Assembly (NCBI GenBank): GCA_963839645.1
Contig: CAWIVZ010000003.1
Coordinates: 496,001-560,000 of the forward strand
Length of the DNA: 64,000 bases
Reading direction: 5' to 3'
DNA from: PALSA-911 sp963839645
Lineage (GTDB): Bacteria > Pseudomonadota > Alphaproteobacteria > Acetobacterales > Acetobacteraceae
This document shows positions 55,603 through 64,000 of this stretch, piece by piece. How positions within the stretch are numbered: the first letter of the stretch is position 1; every line of letters begins with the position of its first letter. A program made the position numbers and the translations under genes. A model generated the notes under the pieces. The model was given only the letters and a program-made list of their open reading frames with translations. It made no database searches and had not been told where the DNA came from.

Positions 55603-56505
55603 CTACGCCTTCCGACGCCGGCGGATCACGGCGAGAGAGGCGATGCCGACGCCTGTCAGCGCCAGGGAGCCTGGCTCCGGAACCGGGAGCACAGTCGGGG
55701 GAGGCGGGGGCGTCGCCGGCGCGGCGACGCCGCTGAAGCCGGTGCTGCCGTAATCGGTGGCGCCGGTGCCATAATCGCCGCCCTGGGTGCAATCGTTGGA
55801 GACGGTATTGGTATCCATCGTGACCGCACCATTCAGCGCGATGGCACGGCCGCAGACGATTTTGGCCGTCGTGGTGAGGGTAATGCTCTGGTCAGCGATG
55901 ATATTCCCGGCAAAGAGCGTGCTTGTGCCGAGTGTGGCGGAACTTCCCACGTCCCAATATAGCCCGACCGTCGCGCCGCCGTTGATAAAGTCGACCAGGG
56001 AACCGCTTGCGGTCGTCAATGTGCTGCCGATCTGGAACACGAACAGCGCATTCGGAATGCCCAACGCATCGAGCTTGAGCGTGCCGGTCAACTGGGCGGA
56101 GGAGGCAAACCTATAGACGCCCGGGGTGAGGGTAAGGCCGCCGAGATCCGTGCCGCTCAGATCCGTTGTGAAGGGCATGGCCGCCAGGGCATTGTCCGCG
56201 ATGAGGGCATCGGCCTGAGCCAGTTGTGCCACCGCATCGGTTGTGTGCGTCGTGCCCGTTATCGTGATCGTCCCCGAGCCGGTGATCGAACTGCCGGGGT
56301 AGAGCCCGATGTCTCCCCGGATCGTGGTCGCGCCGGTATTGGTCACCGTCGATGCGCCGAGCACCGCGAAGCTTTCCGCGGAACCCAAAAAAGCGGCGGC
56401 GTTGCCGACGGTCGATCCCAGAACGGCGCCAAGCAGGCAAAGCGCGGTTGACACTCCCAGAATGCGCCGGAGCGGGTCATTTTCGGGCCTTGAAGGATCG
56501 GGCAT
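55603..56505 (-). CDS. ice-binding-domain (DUF3494) protein with PEP-CTERM tail
   Basis: A 300-residue exported protein. After a hydrophobic leader (LGVSTALCLLGAVLGSTVGN) comes the DUF3494 ice-binding fold: ESFAVLGASTVTNTGATTIR, GDIGLYPGSSITG, LTLTPGVYRFASSAQLTGTL, LFVFQIGSTLTTASGSLVDF, WDVGSSATLGTSTLFAGNII and GRAIALNGAVTMDTNTV. The C-terminus is a Pro-rich linker then PEPGSLALTGVGIASLAV with IRRRRK, the exosortase signal. It may bind ice or act as an adhesin. Start ATG 56505 has GGAG 6 nt upstream. Confidence 0.9.
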   Translation of the reverse strand: MPDPSRPENDPLRRILGVSTALCLLGAVLGSTVGNAAAFLGSAESFAVLGASTVTNTGATTIRGDIGLYPGSSITGSGTITITGTTHTTDAVAQLAQADALIADNALAAMPFTTDLSGTDLGGLTLTPGVYRFASSAQLTGTLKLDALGIPNALFVFQIGSTLTTASGSLVDFINGGATVGLYWDVGSSATLGTSTLFAGNIIADQSITLTTTAKIVCGRAIALNGAVTMDTNTVSNDCTQGGDYGTGATDYGSTGFSGVAAPATPPPPPTVLPVPEPGSLALTGVGIASLAVIRRRRKA

Positions 56506-56779
56506 CTGGGGCTCCATTGGGATATTGCAGGTGAAATATTACGAAAATTATCCGGCACGAACCGCGACTATGACGCAGAGTCATTCCGAGAAATATAGAT
56601 TACAATGGTAGTATATAGCAAAAGTTCCCCGGATAATTGTTTTATTGCGTTCGACAGGCACTTTACGAATTCGACCCCATCGGCAATCTGGCTCGATGAT
56701 TATTTTTGCCGATCCGGCCGCATTGTCGGGTCCCGATTGCACCGATACGATCGGCTGTAACGCAATCGGGGGAAATGGC

Positions 56780-57577
56780 ATGGATTGGCTCGAGGTCAAC
56801 GGCACGGCGCTACGCTATGAACTGACCGGTACGGGGCCGCGCACGCTGGTGCTGCTGCATGAGATGGGCGGGTCGCTGAACTCCTGGGACGGGACGATGG
56901 CGCTGCTGACGCCGCATCTGCGGGTGCTGCGGCTGGATTGGCGCGGCTTCGGCATGTCCGGCAAGCTGCGCGGCGTGGCGGATATCGACGATCTGGCCGG
57001 GGATGTGGCGGGATTGCTTGACGCGGTCGGGATCGAGGGGAAGGTGGCGGTGGCCGGCTGCGCCGTTGGCGGCGGCATCGCCATCCGGCTGGCGGCGACG
57101 CGGCCGGACAGGGTTGGCGCGCTGATCCCGATGAGCCCGGTGACCAACAGTCCGGCGGAGCGGCATGCGGGAATGTTCCTGATGGCGGAGAAGATGGAGC
57201 GCGAGGGCCTGGCCGGGATGGTCGAGGCCTCCCTGGCGGCATCCTATCCGCCGGACCTGCGCGGCGACGCGGCGCGGTTCGCCACCCATCGGGCGCGCTG
57301 GCTGACCAGCGATCCGGCCAGCTTCGCCGCCATCTACCGGATGTTGCCGGGCCTCGATCTGCGGCCGGATTTCGCCCGCATCGCCTGCCCGACGCTGGTG
57401 ATCGGCTGCACGCGCGACCTGCTGCGCCCGCCGGAGACGGCGCGCGCGGTCGCTGAGGGCATCCCTGGGGCGCGGTTCGTGGAACTGCACACCGGCCATT
57501 TCAGCATGGTGCAGACGCCGGAACTGATCGCCGAGGCGATCCTCGGGTTCGTGCGGGAGGAGGGAGGCAGCGCGTGA
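56780..57577 (+). CDS. alpha/beta hydrolase with Cys in the nucleophile elbow
   Basis: A 265-residue alpha/beta hydrolase resembling 3-oxoadipate enol-lactonase and haloperoxidase-like proteins. It has LVLLHEMGGSLNSWDGTMAL, VLRLDWRGFGMSGKLRGVAD, VAVAGCAVGGGIAIRLAATR, CPTLVIGCTRDLLRPPETAR (acid) and ELHTGHFSMVQTPELIAEAI (His). The elbow reads G-C-A-V-G-G, so Cys replaces the usual Ser, as in dienelactone hydrolases. GGGGGA is 6 nt before ATG 56780. Confidence 0.85.
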   Translation: MDWLEVNGTALRYELTGTGPRTLVLLHEMGGSLNSWDGTMALLTPHLRVLRLDWRGFGMSGKLRGVADIDDLAGDVAGLLDAVGIEGKVAVAGCAVGGGIAIRLAATRPDRVGALIPMSPVTNSPAERHAGMFLMAEKMEREGLAGMVEASLAASYPPDLRGDAARFATHRARWLTSDPASFAAIYRMLPGLDLRPDFARIACPTLVIGCTRDLLRPPETARAVAEGIPGARFVELHTGHFSMVQTPELIAEAILGFVREEGGSA

Positions 57578-57726
57578 CGAGGCGATTTTCATATTAATAA
57601 AACGACAAATTAAAAATATTATACAAATTTGCGTTAGATTTCAGTTGCAACGGAAAGCCCAATCATGCATAAAGGCGTCAAGACCAATTTTCTCCCTTTG
57701 TCGCAATATTTAGTCGGAGTATCGCT

Positions 57727-58461
57727 ATGCGGATCAAACTGTTGGCGCTGGGCGTCGGCCTTGCCGGATTGGGCCTCGCGCCCCTGGCCCAGGCGACGCC
57801 GGTCGCGATTTCCCTGACCGGGACCTACTACACCGTTACGTCGTCCGGCATCGGCGATTTCCAGACCCAGTGCTGTTCTCTTGACACCGGGATGGTGACG
57901 TCTTCCCTCACGGGCGGGCTGCCGACCTACTCGGGCGTGAGCACGTTCGCCGTCAAGGATGTCAGCGCATCCAACCAGATCCAGTGGTGGACGCCGGGTG
58001 TCGCCGCCGGCGGCGATGTCGTGACTGCGTCGGGATCCGGCACCATCACGACGCCGTTCGCCAGCGCGGCCATGTATCCGCCGACCGGCCCGAACGGTAA
58101 TGTCGGGAACGATGCATCCGGTTTCCTGACTGCCATGTTCACCGGGTCGTTCAACCTCGCGTCTGCATCGGTTGTTACGTTCACGCTGGGCGCCGACGAC
58201 GACGCGTTCTTCTACGTGGACGGGACCTTGGTCACGGGCCTGGGCGGCGTGCACGCGAACTCGCCGGCTCCGACCAACTCGGTCACGCTTGGCGCCGGCT
58301 CCCACAGTATCGATCTGTTCTACGCGGACCGGTACAGGACGCAGGCAGCGCTGAATTTCGGCCTGGACAGCACGGGCATCGTCCCGGCACCGGAGCCGGC
58401 GCCGATCGCGCTGCTTTCCGTGGGACTGGTCGCTCTGGGGCTGGTCCGCCGGCGCCGCTGA
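57727..58461 (+). CDS. PEP-CTERM protein with PA14/fibro-slime-like domain
   Basis: A 244-residue exported protein. The signal peptide is LLALGVGLAGLGLAPLAQA. The middle has a calcium- or sugar-binding-like beta domain ending FTLGADDDAFFYVDGTLVTG, NSVTLGAGSHSIDLFYADRY (fibro-slime/PA14 pattern). The tail is PAPEPAPIALLSVGLVALGL then VRRRR, the PEP-CTERM sorting signal. The 150 bp upstream is strikingly AT-rich. A strong hairpin follows. Confidence 0.85.
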   Translation: MRIKLLALGVGLAGLGLAPLAQATPVAISLTGTYYTVTSSGIGDFQTQCCSLDTGMVTSSLTGGLPTYSGVSTFAVKDVSASNQIQWWTPGVAAGGDVVTASGSGTITTPFASAAMYPPTGPNGNVGNDASGFLTAMFTGSFNLASASVVTFTLGADDDAFFYVDGTLVTGLGGVHANSPAPTNSVTLGAGSHSIDLFYADRYRTQAALNFGLDSTGIVPAPEPAPIALLSVGLVALGLVRRRR

Positions 58462-58483
58462 TCTTTCCGAAAGCTCGTACAGA

Positions 58484-58513
58484 CAAAGGCGGCGCCCGCG
58501 GGCGCCGCCTTTG
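58484..58513. terminator. terminator hairpin after the PEP-CTERM gene
   Basis: Perfect 15-bp palindrome starting CAAAGGCGGCGCCCG, 22 nt after the stop. It lies between two convergent genes (the P450 gene ends at 58601 on the minus strand). Confidence 0.75.
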
Positions 58514-58600
58514 CCGGCATGGCTGATTTTTGCCGGCATTACCGGGCGGGCACCGCCGACCGGGCACGGCCGGCGGTTACCGCCGGCAACGCCCCGCTTT

Positions 58601-59857
58601 TCAGCCGGGAATGCGCACCGGCAACTCGCTGATTCCATGGATGAAGTTCGAGTAGATCCGGGTTGGCGGGGCCATCACCTCGATCACCGGGAAGCGCTTC
58701 ATGATCTCTTCCCACATGATCGTCAGTTGCAGTTCGGCCAGCCGGTTGCCGACGCAGCGGTGGATGCCGAAGCCGAAGGAGATGTGCTGGCGCGGCCGGG
58801 CGCGGTCGATGATGAACTGGTTGGCGTTCTCGATCGCGTCCTCGTCACGGTTGGCCGAGATGTACCACATCACGACCTTGTCGCCCTTCTTGATCTGCCT
58901 GCCGCCGAGTTCGGTATCGGCGAGGGCGGTGCGGCGCATATGCACGATCGGCGATTGCCAGCGAATGATCTCCGACACCATGGATGGGATCACCGCCGGA
59001 TTGTCACGCAACTTCTGGTATTCGCCGGGGTTCTGCGACAGCGCCCATAATCCGCCGGAGATGGAGTTGCGGGTGGTGTCGTTGCCGCCGACGATCAGCA
59101 GGGTGAGGTTGCCGAGGAATTCCTGCGGCCTTGTGTAGAGGTCCTTCGTCGCCTCGCCATGCGCGAGCATGGAGATCAGGTCGGGTGCCGGCGGGGCCTT
59201 CTGGCGCTCGTGGAACATTGCCGTGAAGGTTTGCAGACATTCCGTGAGCACTTCGAGCCGCTTGGCCTCGAAGTCGATCTCGCCGCCGGCGTTCACGTCC
59301 ATGGTCGCGACATCCGACCAGTAGGTGAGTTTGCGGCGCTCCTCGAACGGGAAGTCGAACAGGGTGGCGAGCATCTGGGTGGTGAGCTCGACGGAGACGC
59401 GGTCCACCCAGTTGAAGGTTTCATTGCGCGGCAGGCCATCGAGGATACGGCCCGCGCGCTCGCGGATGGTGCCGGCGAATTTCTGCAGGTTCAGCGGCGC
59501 GACGATCGGGCTGACCACCTTGCGCTGCTCGTCGTGCACCGGCGGGTCGGAGGAGATGAAGCTGGCGCGGCGGAACTCCATCGGGCGGTCGGTGATGCTG
59601 ATGCCCCCCAGCATCGCATCCGACGAGAATATCTGGTGGTTGACCTCCACCTGCATGATATCCTTATATTTTGTTACCGACCAGAAGGAGCCGTACATGC
59701 CGTCTTTGGTATAGTGGATGGGATCTTCGCGCCGCAGGCGTTCGAAGAAAGGGGGCCAGATGTCGTCCTGATACAGTTTCGGATTGCTGACATCGATCCG
59801 GTCGAGCGGCAGCGAATACGCTTCCGCGGCGGCGGTGTGGGGGGAAGGGGCATCCAT
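58601..59857 (-). CDS. cytochrome P450, CYP153 type (terminal alkane/fatty-acid hydroxylase)
   Basis: A 418-residue soluble P450. CYP153-like segments: PLDRIDVSNPKLYQDDIWPP, YGSFWSVTKYKDIMQVEVNH, VSVELTTQMLATLFDFPFEE, I-helix LIVGGNDTTRNSISGG, EIIRW (ExxR) and heme loop HISFGFGIHRCVGNRLAELQ with Cys368. CYP153 enzymes hydroxylate the terminal carbon of alkanes, fatty acids or terpenes using ferredoxin and its reductase. GGAGGA is 7 nt before ATG 59857; the longer frame is not needed. No ferredoxin or reductase gene lies next to it. Confidence 0.9.
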   Translation of the reverse strand: MDAPSPHTAAAEAYSLPLDRIDVSNPKLYQDDIWPPFFERLRREDPIHYTKDGMYGSFWSVTKYKDIMQVEVNHQIFSSDAMLGGISITDRPMEFRRASFISSDPPVHDEQRKVVSPIVAPLNLQKFAGTIRERAGRILDGLPRNETFNWVDRVSVELTTQMLATLFDFPFEERRKLTYWSDVATMDVNAGGEIDFEAKRLEVLTECLQTFTAMFHERQKAPPAPDLISMLAHGEATKDLYTRPQEFLGNLTLLIVGGNDTTRNSISGGLWALSQNPGEYQKLRDNPAVIPSMVSEIIRWQSPIVHMRRTALADTELGGRQIKKGDKVVMWYISANRDEDAIENANQFIIDRARPRQHISFGFGIHRCVGNRLAELQLTIMWEEIMKRFPVIEVMAPPTRIYSNFIHGISELPVRIPG

Positions 59858-60045
59858 GGATCGTTCCTCCGGCTGGCGGTTATTTGCAGGCCTTAATGGT
59901 TTTATAGCATAAGCCATGGCGAATGTGTCAGACCCTACCTTCAGGCTCTCCCATCAGATCCCTATGTAGCTAAGCTCGCGTCTCAGCCGGTCCGGACCGG
60001 CTGGCTTCCGAAGTCTAGACCGTTTTCCAAGTAAAGGGCTTTCTC

Positions 60046-62286
60046 ATGCGCCAGCCATATCGCAACCTGTTCGGCTCCTGCCTGCTCGCGGCGCTGATCT
60101 TGCCGTCCCATCCATCGGTTGCGGCTCCGTTGCTGGACACATCTGGTGGCCGCCCGGCCGATTGGCGTGCGAACGGCCCGGCCAACGCGGACCCGGCGCC
60201 GGCCGGCATCCGCGGCTCGGGCAAAGCCCCCGGCGGCGTGTCCGACGGTCTGCAGGAAGGCATCACCGCCGGACATCTGGCCAGCTTCGCCCGCGAACCG
60301 GTCCTGGGTCGGCCTCCAGCCCCCGGGGGGCGCGGGCCGGCAGCTTCCGGTGGGGTTGAGGGATCCATTCGCCCGGTTCCACCGGCTTCGACCCAGGCCG
60401 CCGCGCATGCCGCCCTGATGGCTTCCGCGGCGCAGGCCGCGCCGCTCAGCGAGTCCCAGGGCAAGCCTGGCACCCCCAGCTTCAGCCTGCCGCCGCCGGG
60501 TTCCGGGACGCCGGGGATCACCGCGCCCGGCAACGGAGCCCCGGCTTCGGGCTTCGCCGCGCCGCGTCCGGCCATTCCCGAGACCCTTGCCAAGGCCTTG
60601 ACCGCGCTGTCGGAAAAGAAGGTCGATGACGCCATTCGCCTGGCGCGCACCTTTATCTCCCAGACCGAGGCCAAGGGCCCGGGGCCGGAAAACACGCCCC
60701 CGACCATGGGCCTGGCGCATGAAATCGTCGGTACCGGGCTCGCCGTTCAGAACAAGCCGGACGAGGCCATTGTCGAGCTGAAGAAGGCTGTGGAACTCAA
60801 TCCCAACCAGGCTTCCGCCCTGTTCAAGCTCGGCGTGATCTACCGCGAGCAGGGCAAGCTGCCGGACGCCAAGGCCAGTCTCGAGAAGGCGGTGAGCCTC
60901 GGCGGCGGCGATCCGATGAAGCTGTACCTGGGCGACGTCAATGAGCGGATGGGCGACATTCCGGGTGCGCTGGCGATCTACGAGCAGATGCTGCCGAACG
61001 CGCGGGCGGACGACGTCAAGTTCAAGATCCACGTTGCGTCGCTCTATGATCGTGTGAACCGCTTCGCCGACGCCATCAAGCTGCTGGAGCCGATCGTCAC
61101 GACGGATTCGAAGGATGCCGACGGGCTGATGGCGCTCGGCTTCGCCTACGGCGGATCGGGCAAGCCGAAGGAGGCCATCCCGCTGCTGATGGCGGCCAAG
61201 CTGCTGGTTCCCGACAATTGGCGGGTGGACCTGGCGCTCGGCACCGCGCATCGCGAGGTCGGCGAGTTCGATGCGGCCGAGATTTCGCTGAAGCGCGTCG
61301 TGCAGGCGCAGCCCAAGCTGGTCCAGGCCCGGTTCCAGCTGGCATTGGCGCAGATGGCGAAATCGCAGTTCGCGGACGCCATCGACAACCTGACCGAGGC
61401 CGAGAAGCTGGCGCCCAAGGCCCCGGAGATCAGGCAGTTGCTCGGCGATGCCCTGTTCCGTACGGGCAAGAAGGACGAGGCGGTGGCCGTGTTCAAGGAA
61501 CTCGCCACGCGCGATGGCGCCAACCTCAATGACGCGGTCAACCTGGCGCGGGCCTATCAGGCGGTGGGCCGGCTGGACGACGCGGTGCAGGTCTACCGGG
61601 ACGCGATCCAGAAATACCCGCCCAACCCGGGCGTGTACGCGCTGCTGAGCGTGGTGCAGGCGCAGCAGAAGAAATTCGACGAGGCGCGGCAAACCATCGC
61701 CAACGCCCGCAAGACGGCGCCCGACGACGTCCGGCTGCTGCGCGCCCTGATCGAGATCGAAATGGCGGCCGGGAACCCGAAGGCTGCCCTGACGGTGTCG
61801 CAGCATCTGGTCGATACTCAGCCGAAAAGCCTGGAGGATCGCTACACACTGGCCATTCTCTATGACAAGACGGGCGACAGAAAGCGGGCCATGAGCATCT
61901 ATCAGGGGATGCTGGCGGATGCGCCCAACAATGCCGTCGTGCTGAACAATCTTGCGGTCATGATGACCGATGTAGGGGATGCCAAGGGCGCGGTGCCGCT
62001 GGCCCGGAAGGCATTGGCGCTGCAACCGGCCAGCTCCGCGGTCAACGACACGCTCGGCTGGGCATTGGTGAAGGCGGGCGAGGCCAAGGAAGCCTTGCCG
62101 CTGCTCGAACTGGCCACGAAGACCGACCCGGCCAATCCGGAACTGCTCTATCACCTGGCCTTGGCGCAGAATGCGTTGAACAACTCCAAGGACGCCCGTG
62201 CCAATCTGGAGAAGGCGTTGTCCATGAACCCGAACTTCAACGGCAGCGCGGACGCCAAGGCGGTTCTGGCCAAACTGCCGAAATAG
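60046..62286 (+). CDS. exported TPR-repeat protein
   Basis: A 746-residue protein. N-terminal signal (FGSCLLAALILPSHPSVAA), then a Pro/Gly/Ala-rich linker to about residue 180, then about 15 TPR units, for example IVELKKAVELNPNQASALFK, LLSVVQAQQKKFDEARQTIA and LGWALVKAGEAKEALPLLEL. It resembles the TPR proteins that accompany polysaccharide export or PEP-CTERM systems, though the lipobox of PrsT is not seen. AAAGGG is 7 nt before ATG 60046. Likely a periplasmic scaffold. Confidence 0.8.
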   Translation: MRQPYRNLFGSCLLAALILPSHPSVAAPLLDTSGGRPADWRANGPANADPAPAGIRGSGKAPGGVSDGLQEGITAGHLASFAREPVLGRPPAPGGRGPAASGGVEGSIRPVPPASTQAAAHAALMASAAQAAPLSESQGKPGTPSFSLPPPGSGTPGITAPGNGAPASGFAAPRPAIPETLAKALTALSEKKVDDAIRLARTFISQTEAKGPGPENTPPTMGLAHEIVGTGLAVQNKPDEAIVELKKAVELNPNQASALFKLGVIYREQGKLPDAKASLEKAVSLGGGDPMKLYLGDVNERMGDIPGALAIYEQMLPNARADDVKFKIHVASLYDRVNRFADAIKLLEPIVTTDSKDADGLMALGFAYGGSGKPKEAIPLLMAAKLLVPDNWRVDLALGTAHREVGEFDAAEISLKRVVQAQPKLVQARFQLALAQMAKSQFADAIDNLTEAEKLAPKAPEIRQLLGDALFRTGKKDEAVAVFKELATRDGANLNDAVNLARAYQAVGRLDDAVQVYRDAIQKYPPNPGVYALLSVVQAQQKKFDEARQTIANARKTAPDDVRLLRALIEIEMAAGNPKAALTVSQHLVDTQPKSLEDRYTLAILYDKTGDRKRAMSIYQGMLADAPNNAVVLNNLAVMMTDVGDAKGAVPLARKALALQPASSAVNDTLGWALVKAGEAKEALPLLELATKTDPANPELLYHLALAQNALNNSKDARANLEKALSMNPNFNGSADAKAVLAKLPK

Positions 62287-62363
62287 GCGCCGAACGGGCC
62301 GGGGAGGCGCCTGATCGAGGCGGCTCCCCGGCTGGTTGGTCCGGTCGTGTTAATCCGGTCTGG

Positions 62364-63566
62364 CTATTCGGGCTTGCGGGGCAGCAACTGCTCCGCCAGG
62401 GTCGCCCAGTAGGAGGCGCCAACCGGCAGGATCTCGTCGTTGAAGTCGTAGCGGGGGTGGTGGATCATGAAATCCCCGCCCGCCTTCTCTGCCCGCCCGC
62501 CGCCGAGCATCAGGTAGTTGCCCTGCTTGGCGTTCAGCATGAAGGCGAAATCCTCCCCGCCCATGGTCGGCTTGTCCATGTGGCGCACCCGGCCTTCGCC
62601 GGCGACCGTGATCGCGGCATCGCGCGCCTGCACCGTGGCGTCCGGATCGTTCACCGTGGCGGGATAGGCGTGGTCGAACACCACCTCGGCGCTGGCGCCG
62701 AAGCTGGCGGCGATGCCGGTCGCCAGGCGCCGCACGCCGAGTTCCAGCTTCTCCCCCACCTGTTTGGTGAAATAGCGCGCCGTGCCCTTCATGTGCACGG
62801 TTTCCGGGATCACGTTGTAGGTGTGGCCGCCGGCGATGTGGCCGATGGTGACCACGCCGGCCTCGGTGGGGTCGATGCTGCGCGCCACGATCGACTGGAA
62901 AGCCGAGACGATCTGCGCGGCGATGACGATCGGGTCGATGCCGTGATCGGGGTGCGCGCCGTGGCTGCCCTTGCCGGTGATGGTGATCTCGATATTGGCG
63001 ACCGCCGCCATGGTCGGCCCGTTGCGCCACAGGAAGGTGCCGGCCGGCACCTGCGGCCAGTTATGCATGCCGAACACTTTTTCCATCTTGCAGCGTTCGA
63101 ACAGGCCTTCCTTCACCATGATCTCCCCGCCCGCCAGGTTCTCCTCGGCGGGCTGGAAGATCACGAACACCGTGCCATCGAAATTGCGGGTCTCGGCCAG
63201 GTACTTGGCCGCCCCCAGCAGCATGGTGGTGTGGCCGTCATGGCCGCAGGCGTGCATCACGCCTTCGTTCTTCGACGCCCAAGGGACGCCGGTTTCTTCA
63301 TGGATCGGCAGCGCGTCCATGTCCGCGCGCAACCCGATCGCACGGCCACCGGGCCGGCTCTCGGGACCGCGGCCGTGGATCACGCCGACCACGCCGGTAC
63401 GCGCCATGCCGGTGATGATCTCGTCCACTCCAAAGCTTTTCAGCTTTTCCTGCACCATGGCGCTGGTGCGCACCTCCTGCAGCGAGAGTTCAGGATGGGC
63501 GTGCAGGTCATGCCGCCATTCCGTCATCTCGGCGTGGAAATCGGCGATCCGGTTGACGATGGGCAT
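62364..63566 (-). CDS. M20-family amidohydrolase (hippurate hydrolase/IAA-amino-acid hydrolase type)
   Basis: A 400-residue di-metal amidohydrolase. DLHAHPELSLQEVRTS, LRADMDALPIHEETGVPWAS, MHACGHDGHTTMLLGAAKYL, VFVIFQPAEENLAGGEIMVK and MGGEDFAFMLNAKQGNYLML match HipO/AmhX-type members. The metal residues (H-C-G-H-D, E-E, H) are all present. It cleaves N-acyl amino acids. Starts ATG 63566; it is 23 nt after the dehydratase stop, so the two are co-transcribed. Confidence 0.92.
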   Translation of the reverse strand: MPIVNRIADFHAEMTEWRHDLHAHPELSLQEVRTSAMVQEKLKSFGVDEIITGMARTGVVGVIHGRGPESRPGGRAIGLRADMDALPIHEETGVPWASKNEGVMHACGHDGHTTMLLGAAKYLAETRNFDGTVFVIFQPAEENLAGGEIMVKEGLFERCKMEKVFGMHNWPQVPAGTFLWRNGPTMAAVANIEITITGKGSHGAHPDHGIDPIVIAAQIVSAFQSIVARSIDPTEAGVVTIGHIAGGHTYNVIPETVHMKGTARYFTKQVGEKLELGVRRLATGIAASFGASAEVVFDHAYPATVNDPDATVQARDAAITVAGEGRVRHMDKPTMGGEDFAFMLNAKQGNYLMLGGGRAEKAGGDFMIHHPRYDFNDEILPVGASYWATLAEQLLPRKPE

Positions 63567-63589
63567 GGTGGGGCTCCCTTTGGGGTCGT

Positions 63590-64000
63590 TCAGCCTTCGG
63601 CGCGCAGGATGGCGAGGTCGCAGCCCTCGTCGGCCTGCAGGATCTGCTCGGCGACAAGCCGGTCCCAGCCGCGCTTGGGTTTTTCCGGCGGCGCCCAGGA
63701 TTCCCGTCGCCGCACGAGCTCCTCCGCGGACACCAGAAGATCCAGCCGGCGTTCCTTTACCGAAAGCCGGATCCGGTCGCCGCTTTGCACCAGCGCCAGC
63801 GGCCCGCCGGCGGCGGCTTCCGGGGTGATGTGCAGCACGATCGTCCCGAACGCGGTGCCGGACATCCGGCAGTCGCTCATGCGCACCATGTCCTTCACCC
63901 CCGCGCGGGCGATCTTGCTGGGGATCGGCAGGTAGCCGGCCTCCGGCATGCCGGCGGGGGTCAGCGGCCCGGCGTTCTTCAGCACCAGGATGTCGTGCTC
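63590..64000 (-). CDS. IlvD/Edd family dehydratase, C-terminal part (5' end outside window)
   Basis: Open to the window edge. The visible C-terminus (about 136 residues) reads LVLKNAGPLTPAGMPEAGYL, then PIPSKIARAGVKDMVRMSDC, RMSGTAFGTIVLHITPEAAA and GGPLALVQSGDRIRLSVKER. This is the C-terminal domain of dihydroxy-acid/sugar-acid dehydratases; the final AAAGGPLALVQxGDxI block is diagnostic. The lengthened tail EELVRRRESWAPPEKPKRG is typical of sugar-acid type members. Probably feeds pentonate or hexonate degradation. Confidence 0.88.
   Translation of the reverse strand, partial: EHDILVLKNAGPLTPAGMPEAGYLPIPSKIARAGVKDMVRMSDCRMSGTAFGTIVLHITPEAAAGGPLALVQSGDRIRLSVKERRLDLLVSAEELVRRRESWAPPEKPKRGWDRLVAEQILQADEGCDLAILRAEG

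Noticed and set aside
59983..62154. 723-codon frame antisense to the TPR gene
   Set aside because: Arg/Gln/His-rich shadow of a highly biased GC3 coding strand; the TPR protein on the plus strand is clearly real.

Overview
The window is GC-rich DNA from a proteobacterium, most likely an alphaproteobacterium of the Rhodospirillales/Acetobacteraceae type. That placement is inference. It rests on the base composition, NAD-linked fds formate dehydrogenase genes, PEP-CTERM proteins, a CYP153-type P450, many CaiB/BaiF CoA-transferases, and a composite palindromic repeat at 11247-11431 of a kind I associate with Acetobacteraceae. No tRNA, rRNA, CRISPR array, transposase or phage gene was seen.

Layout. 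0-6.5 kb: end of an ABC importer (permease plus binding protein), a Rieske ferredoxin, an NHL-repeat protein, a polysaccharide-deacetylase-like protein and a CelD-type acetyltransferase. 6.6-16.5 kb: a conserved protein of unknown function, then a minus-strand acyl-CoA catabolic cluster (thiolase, DUF35 partner, amidohydrolase, CoA-transferase, enoyl-CoA hydratase, SDR), a glycosyltransferase and another hydratase. 16.9-21.6 kb: a tight three-gene 2-oxoacid:ferredoxin oxidoreductase operon whose first gene is a GltD-like FAD/NAD(P) protein with extra ferredoxin clusters. 21.8-30.5 kb: two sulfotransferases, a di-iron ferritin-like protein, a PEP-CTERM protein, a luciferase-like monooxygenase, an SDR and an LVIVD-repeat protein.

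30.5-38 kb is the most interesting part. A minus-strand run encodes the selenocysteine elongation factor SelB, a thioredoxin-reductase-like flavoprotein, a 172-residue selenoprotein of the UGSC type with an in-frame TGA (32929-32931) and a SECIS-like hairpin 12 nt after it, and two tandem paralogous proteins of a family I cannot name. Spacing and overlaps suggest one transcription unit: a dedicated selenoprotein, its likely reductase, its translation factor and two partners. A CoA-transferase and an EthD-domain protein lie just upstream on the same strand.

38-46.5 kb: an M23-like protein lacking one zinc ligand, an alpha-methylacyl-CoA racemase-like enzyme, an acyl-CoA ligase, a nitroreductase, a DadA-like flavoprotein, an epoxide hydrolase and an MFS carrier. 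46.8-55.5 kb: a formate module made of an OFA-family oxalate/formate-type carrier and fdsG-fdsB-fdsA-fdhD-fdsD, preceded by a LysR regulator and a near-ideal LysR operator. The formate dehydrogenase uses Cys, not Sec, at the active site. 55.6-64 kb: an ice-binding-domain PEP-CTERM protein, a hydrolase with a Cys nucleophile, another PEP-CTERM protein, CYP153, a TPR protein, an M20 amidohydrolase and the C-terminus of an IlvD/Edd-type dehydratase.

Quality warning. At least 25 single-base frameshifts break otherwise well-conserved genes. Most are one extra base outside long homopolymers, which looks like uncorrected sequencing error rather than gene decay. Affected genes are annotated over their full inferred span.
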